A stretch of 11,310 nt of DNA from an uncultured Porphyromonadaceae bacterium (GTDB lineage Bacteria; Bacteroidota; Bacteroidia; Bacteroidales; Muribaculaceae): the NCBI GenBank assembly GCA_946183895.1, contig CAMHDX010000009.1, positions 1-11,310 on the forward strand, read 5' to 3'. This document shows, piece after piece, positions 8,175-11,310 of the stretch (position 1 is its first letter; each line of letters opens with the position of its first letter). The position numbers were made by a program, and so were the translations under genes. The notes beneath the pieces are model-generated. The model saw only the letters and a list, made by a program, of their open reading frames with translations. It did not search any database and was not told where the DNA came from.

Positions 8175-9911
8175 TCACTTGTTATAGCCGGGATTCTGCA
8201 CCAGGGCAGGATTGGCGTTGAGGATGGGACGCATGATGGGGAAAATCTTGGTGTGGTCGTCGGCATCTGGGGTCTTGTCCCACCATGAGCCTGAGGTGAA
8301 CTTGTCAAAGCGTATCAGGTCGATGCGCCGGCGGCTCTCGGCAAAGAACTCGCGTCCCCACTCGTCGAGCATCTCGTTGAGGGTGAGGTCGGCGGTGCCT
8401 TCGGGTGCGTAGAGCACGGTGCTGAGGTTAGCCTCGGGATAGTTGCGGCGGCGCACGCTGTTGAGCAGGCGGCCTGCCTCACTCTTCTTGCCGGCACGCA
8501 GCTTGCACTCAGCGAGCGAGTAGATCACCTCGGGCAAGCGAATCTCGGTGTAGTCGCTCTCCATCTGGTGCGTGTCGTCGTCGGTGTAGAACGGGTACTT
8601 GGCGAAGTGCCAGCCACTGTTGTGGTCGCCGTCGCGCAGGGTGCTGCTCGAGCTCGTGAGCCACTTGTCGGGCGACAACGACTGGAACTTGCCCACCGCG
8701 TCGCGGATGTACAGGTCGTAAGCCACCTCCGGCGCCTGCACACGGCGCTTGACACCGCTGTCGTCGGTGTACTCGAGATAGCCGTACACGAACATGCCCT
8801 CGCGGGTGTTGTTGCCCAGGTTGCGGTACAACTTCATGCGCTCGTCGCCGTCGTACTTGCGGAACTTCTGAATGGGCATACCCAGCTCATAGGTGTACAA
8901 CGTGCCGTTGGGGGCGTAGCTGGGCGAGGCGGCATACTTGGTGTTGTGGTCGCCCGCCTTGCACTTGCTGTCGTTGAGGTAGTAGCGGGCACGAGCGGGC
9001 ACGGTCCACCAGTAGGTGTCGCCCTGATAGTGCCAGTAGCTGTAGCCCGGAGCGCCGGGGAAGCCGAAGATCACCTCGTCGCTGGTGTCGTTGTTCCAGT
9101 CGAACGCCTCGTCCCAGCGGTCAGCCACCTTATATTGACCATACTCGCCGTCAAGGATAGCCTGAGCGATGGTTTCGCAGTCGGTGTAACGCTCCTGGCC
9201 GATGTACACCTTGGCGTTAAGGTACAGGCGCACCAACAGTGCAGCGGCACCGGCCTTGGTCCACTGGCCCTGGATGGCGGCATTGCTGCCCAGCGAGGTC
9301 TTAGCGGTCAACAGGGGAATGCACTCCTTGAGCTCGGTCTCAATGAAGTTGAATATCACGCTCGGCTCAACCTGGCCCTCGGTGTTCAGCGACACGTCGC
9401 TGTAGCTCACCGCCAGGGGCACGTTGCGAAACCCGTCGAGCAGACGCAGGTAGAACCACGAGCGCAACACGCGGCATTGCGCCTTGAGGTTGTCAAACTC
9501 GGCCTGGGAGAACCCGAAGTTGGCTGCGGTGAGTTTGTCGAGGTCCTCAATGACGTAGTTACACTGCATGATGCCCTGGAAGCAGCCGTTCCACTCGGTT
9601 TGAGCGTCACCGCCGTCCTCAACGTTCCACTCATGGTAGTGCAGGCGGCGCCACTTGCCACCGTCGTCCCACCAGCCGTCGCGGGTGGGTGTGATGAGCT
9701 GGTCGGCAGTCAACTCGTTGAGCACATGGCGGCTCTGGATGCTCCAGAAGGCGTGCTCAAACGGGCGGAACGTGGCGCGAATCACGTCCTCCTTGGTGTT
9801 ATAATAGTTCTGGGTGCCAACCTGGTCGTACAGGGTCTCGTCAAGGTCGGTACATCCAACCAGGGTTGACAAGCACAGCACCGCCGATAGTATATAATAA
9901 ATGACTTTCAT
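8175..9911 (-). CDS. SusD/RagB-family glycan-binding lipoprotein
   Basis: Extracellular lid of the SusC transporter, capturing oligosaccharides at the outer membrane. The 578-aa protein has a lipobox (LVGC, Cys20) followed by acidic residues (TDLDE). It shows the family's N-terminal helical region, with the typical segment QCRVLRSWFYLRLLDGF at about 145-161, and the conserved C-terminus (EFFAESRRRIDLIRF, then NPALVQNPGY before the stop). An aromatic cluster at about 290-302 (Y, W, H, Y, Y, W, W) could contact sugar, but the binding residues cannot be assigned from sequence alone. I chose ATG 9911; an in-frame TTG two codons upstream is a poorer start. It follows the SusC-like gene by 24 nt, the normal susC-susD arrangement. 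Confidence 0.95.
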   Translation of the reverse strand: MKVIYYILSAVLCLSTLVGCTDLDETLYDQVGTQNYYNTKEDVIRATFRPFEHAFWSIQSRHVLNELTADQLITPTRDGWWDDGGKWRRLHYHEWNVEDGGDAQTEWNGCFQGIMQCNYVIEDLDKLTAANFGFSQAEFDNLKAQCRVLRSWFYLRLLDGFRNVPLAVSYSDVSLNTEGQVEPSVIFNFIETELKECIPLLTAKTSLGSNAAIQGQWTKAGAAALLVRLYLNAKVYIGQERYTDCETIAQAILDGEYGQYKVADRWDEAFDWNNDTSDEVIFGFPGAPGYSYWHYQGDTYWWTVPARARYYLNDSKCKAGDHNTKYAASPSYAPNGTLYTYELGMPIQKFRKYDGDERMKLYRNLGNNTREGMFVYGYLEYTDDSGVKRRVQAPEVAYDLYIRDAVGKFQSLSPDKWLTSSSSTLRDGDHNSGWHFAKYPFYTDDDTHQMESDYTEIRLPEVIYSLAECKLRAGKKSEAGRLLNSVRRRNYPEANLSTVLYAPEGTADLTLNEMLDEWGREFFAESRRRIDLIRFDKFTSGSWWDKTPDADDHTKIFPIMRPILNANPALVQNPGYNK

Positions 9912-9935
9912 GTTCAATTACGCTTTTACCGGTTA

Positions 9936-11310
9936 TTAAAAATCAACTTGAACACCGACGATGATCTGACGCGTCGACGGGAAATAGGTGCGGGACGCTT
10001 GGGCGCCGGGGGTGAGGCCGTTGGTCTGATAGGTTGACGGGTCAACACCGCTGAACTTGGTCAGGGTGAACAGGTTCTTGGCGGTGGCATAGACGCGGAT
10101 GCGGTCCAGGAATCGCACGTTCTTGGGCGTGAACGTGTAGCCCAATGTGACCATGTCGAGCTTGAGGTAGTCGCCGCGCTCGAGGAAGTAGTCGCACACC
10201 ACCGGATTGGCGGTGCCGGAGATGTCAAAGTTCTTGTCGTAAGCCTTCTGCAAGCGGTTGCCGGTGAAGTTGCGCGTGCCGTAGTAGAAGTCGTGGATGT
10301 TGAACAGGTCAAAGAAGAACGCTCCACGCAGGAATAGCGCCAGGTCGAAGTTGCGGTAGCGGAAGTTGTGGCTTGACGACAACAGCAGCTTGGGCATACC
10401 ATTGCCCACCACGCGGCGGTCGGCATCGCTCGCCTGCGAGGCGCGGATGATGTCGCCGTCCTTGTCGTACACCAGCCACTCGCCGTCGGTCGTGTGACCG
10501 GCATACTCCCACATGTAGAAGTTGCCCAGCGGCTTGCCCTTCTCGATGCGCTGCAGGTTGTAGAACGGGTACGGGTCCTCGGTCGAGCTCTCGTCGTAGT
10601 AGTCTTGACCCACATACTGCGAGTTGCTGAAGTCCACAAACTTGTTGTTCATCGTCGAGCCAACAACGTTGAACGTGTAGCCGAACGTGGGATTGTCAAC
10701 CGCCACAAAGTTCAGGTCGAACTCAAAGCCGGAGTTCTTCATCGTGCCCACGTTGACAAACGTCTCGTCGAACAGATAGGGCGGCACCGACACCTTGTAG
10801 TTGCCCAACAGGTCCTGCTGGCGGCGGTTGAAGTAGTTGAACGAACCGTACAGGCGGTTGTTGAACAGCGAGAAGTCAAGACCGATGTTCCAGTTCTTGC
10901 CCTTCTCCCACTTGAGGTCGGGGTTGACGTTCTTGGACGGACCCCACACTTGGAAGTACTTGCCGTTGTACATATAGTAGCCGAAGCCGGTCATCGTGTT
11001 CAGCGACAGATAGCTGCCGAAGTCCTGATTGCCGGTCACACCGTAGTCGGCGCGCAGCTTCAGGTCATTGATCCACTCGATGCCCTCCATGAAGCTCTCC
11101 GACGAGATGCGCCATCCAGCCGACACAGCGGCGAAGTTACCCCACTTGTTGGCGGAGCCGAACTTCGACGAGCCCTCATGACGCAGCGAGGCGGTGAACA
11201 GGTAGCGGCTGCCGTAGTCGTAGCTCACGCGACCGAAGAACGAAATCAGCTTGGAGTCGTTCTTGTAGCTGCCCATCATCACCTCGCCCTCTTCCTTGGC
11301 ATACTCGCCC
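9936..11310 (-). CDS. SusC/RagA-family TonB-dependent outer-membrane transporter, C-terminal part
   Basis: Outer-membrane beta-barrel that imports SusD-bound oligosaccharides using TonB energy. Only the last 457 residues or so are in the window. The frame is open to the right edge (GEYAKEEGEV precedes MMGSYKNDSK), so the start, signal peptide, carboxypeptidase-like domain and plug lie outside. The barrel shows family hallmarks: LRHEGSSKFG, WRISSESFM, LRADYGVTGNQ, a long run of alternating aromatic strands (for example FNYFNRRQQDLLGNYK), and the terminal strand IIVGVQVDF ending in Phe, which the assembly machinery recognises. Usual full length is about 1000 aa. It should be the first or an early gene of the locus, so its promoter and any regulator are beyond the window. 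Confidence 0.95.
   Translation of the reverse strand, partial: GEYAKEEGEVMMGSYKNDSKLISFFGRVSYDYGSRYLFTASLRHEGSSKFGSANKWGNFAAVSAGWRISSESFMEGIEWINDLKLRADYGVTGNQDFGSYLSLNTMTGFGYYMYNGKYFQVWGPSKNVNPDLKWEKGKNWNIGLDFSLFNNRLYGSFNYFNRRQQDLLGNYKVSVPPYLFDETFVNVGTMKNSGFEFDLNFVAVDNPTFGYTFNVVGSTMNNKFVDFSNSQYVGQDYYDESSTEDPYPFYNLQRIEKGKPLGNFYMWEYAGHTTDGEWLVYDKDGDIIRASQASDADRRVVGNGMPKLLLSSSHNFRYRNFDLALFLRGAFFFDLFNIHDFYYGTRNFTGNRLQKAYDKNFDISGTANPVVCDYFLERGDYLKLDMVTLGYTFTPKNVRFLDRIRVYATAKNLFTLTKFSGVDPSTYQTNGLTPGAQASRTYFPSTRQIIVGVQVDF

Noticed and set aside
8568..9869. Plus-strand ORF of 433 codons
   Set aside because: Antisense shadow of the SusD-like gene, without any plausible start region or motif.
9912..9917. 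TTG start for the SusD-like gene at 9917
   Set aside because: The ATG at 9911 is in frame two codons later and directly begins the lipoprotein signal peptide.

Overview
The window reads as a GC-rich Bacteroidota genome, most likely order Bacteroidales and possibly Muribaculaceae-like (the family is my inference; the phylum is well supported). The support is a SusC/SusD pair, SusE/F-type and SusB-type proteins, and two promoters of the Bacteroidota form (TAnnTTTG box with a TTG element 20 nt upstream).

Left part (1-2700, plus strand): the 3' half of a tRNA-Lys(CTT) with its terminator is followed by a 270-nt non-coding stretch. That stretch is a mosaic of two nearly identical 55-bp repeats, a third partial copy and inverted-repeat spacers. 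The third copy forms the promoter of manA (mannose-6-phosphate isomerase). manA is followed 39 nt later by tyrS (tyrosyl-tRNA synthetase). A strong 16-bp hairpin then separates this housekeeping pair from the convergent cluster on the other strand.

Right part (2750-11310, minus strand): a polysaccharide utilization locus, transcribed from the right edge leftwards. The order is SusC-like TonB-dependent transporter (C-terminal part only), SusD-like glycan-binding lipoprotein, a SusE/SusF-like lipoprotein with four tandem binding repeats, a surface-type GH27-like clan GH-D lipoprotein, and a periplasmic SusB-like GH97 alpha-glucosidase with its own internal promoter.

Working model (inference): the SusE/F repeats and SusD hold an alpha-glucan at the cell surface. 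The GH27-like lipoprotein cuts it outside, perhaps as an isomalto-dextranase-type enzyme. SusC/SusD import the oligosaccharides and the GH97 enzyme cleaves them to glucose in the periplasm. The alternative for the GH27-like protein is an alpha-galactosidase, which would change the predicted substrate. No regulator, transposase, CRISPR array or phage gene is visible. Long plus-strand ORFs over 2750-9900 are antisense shadows of the locus.
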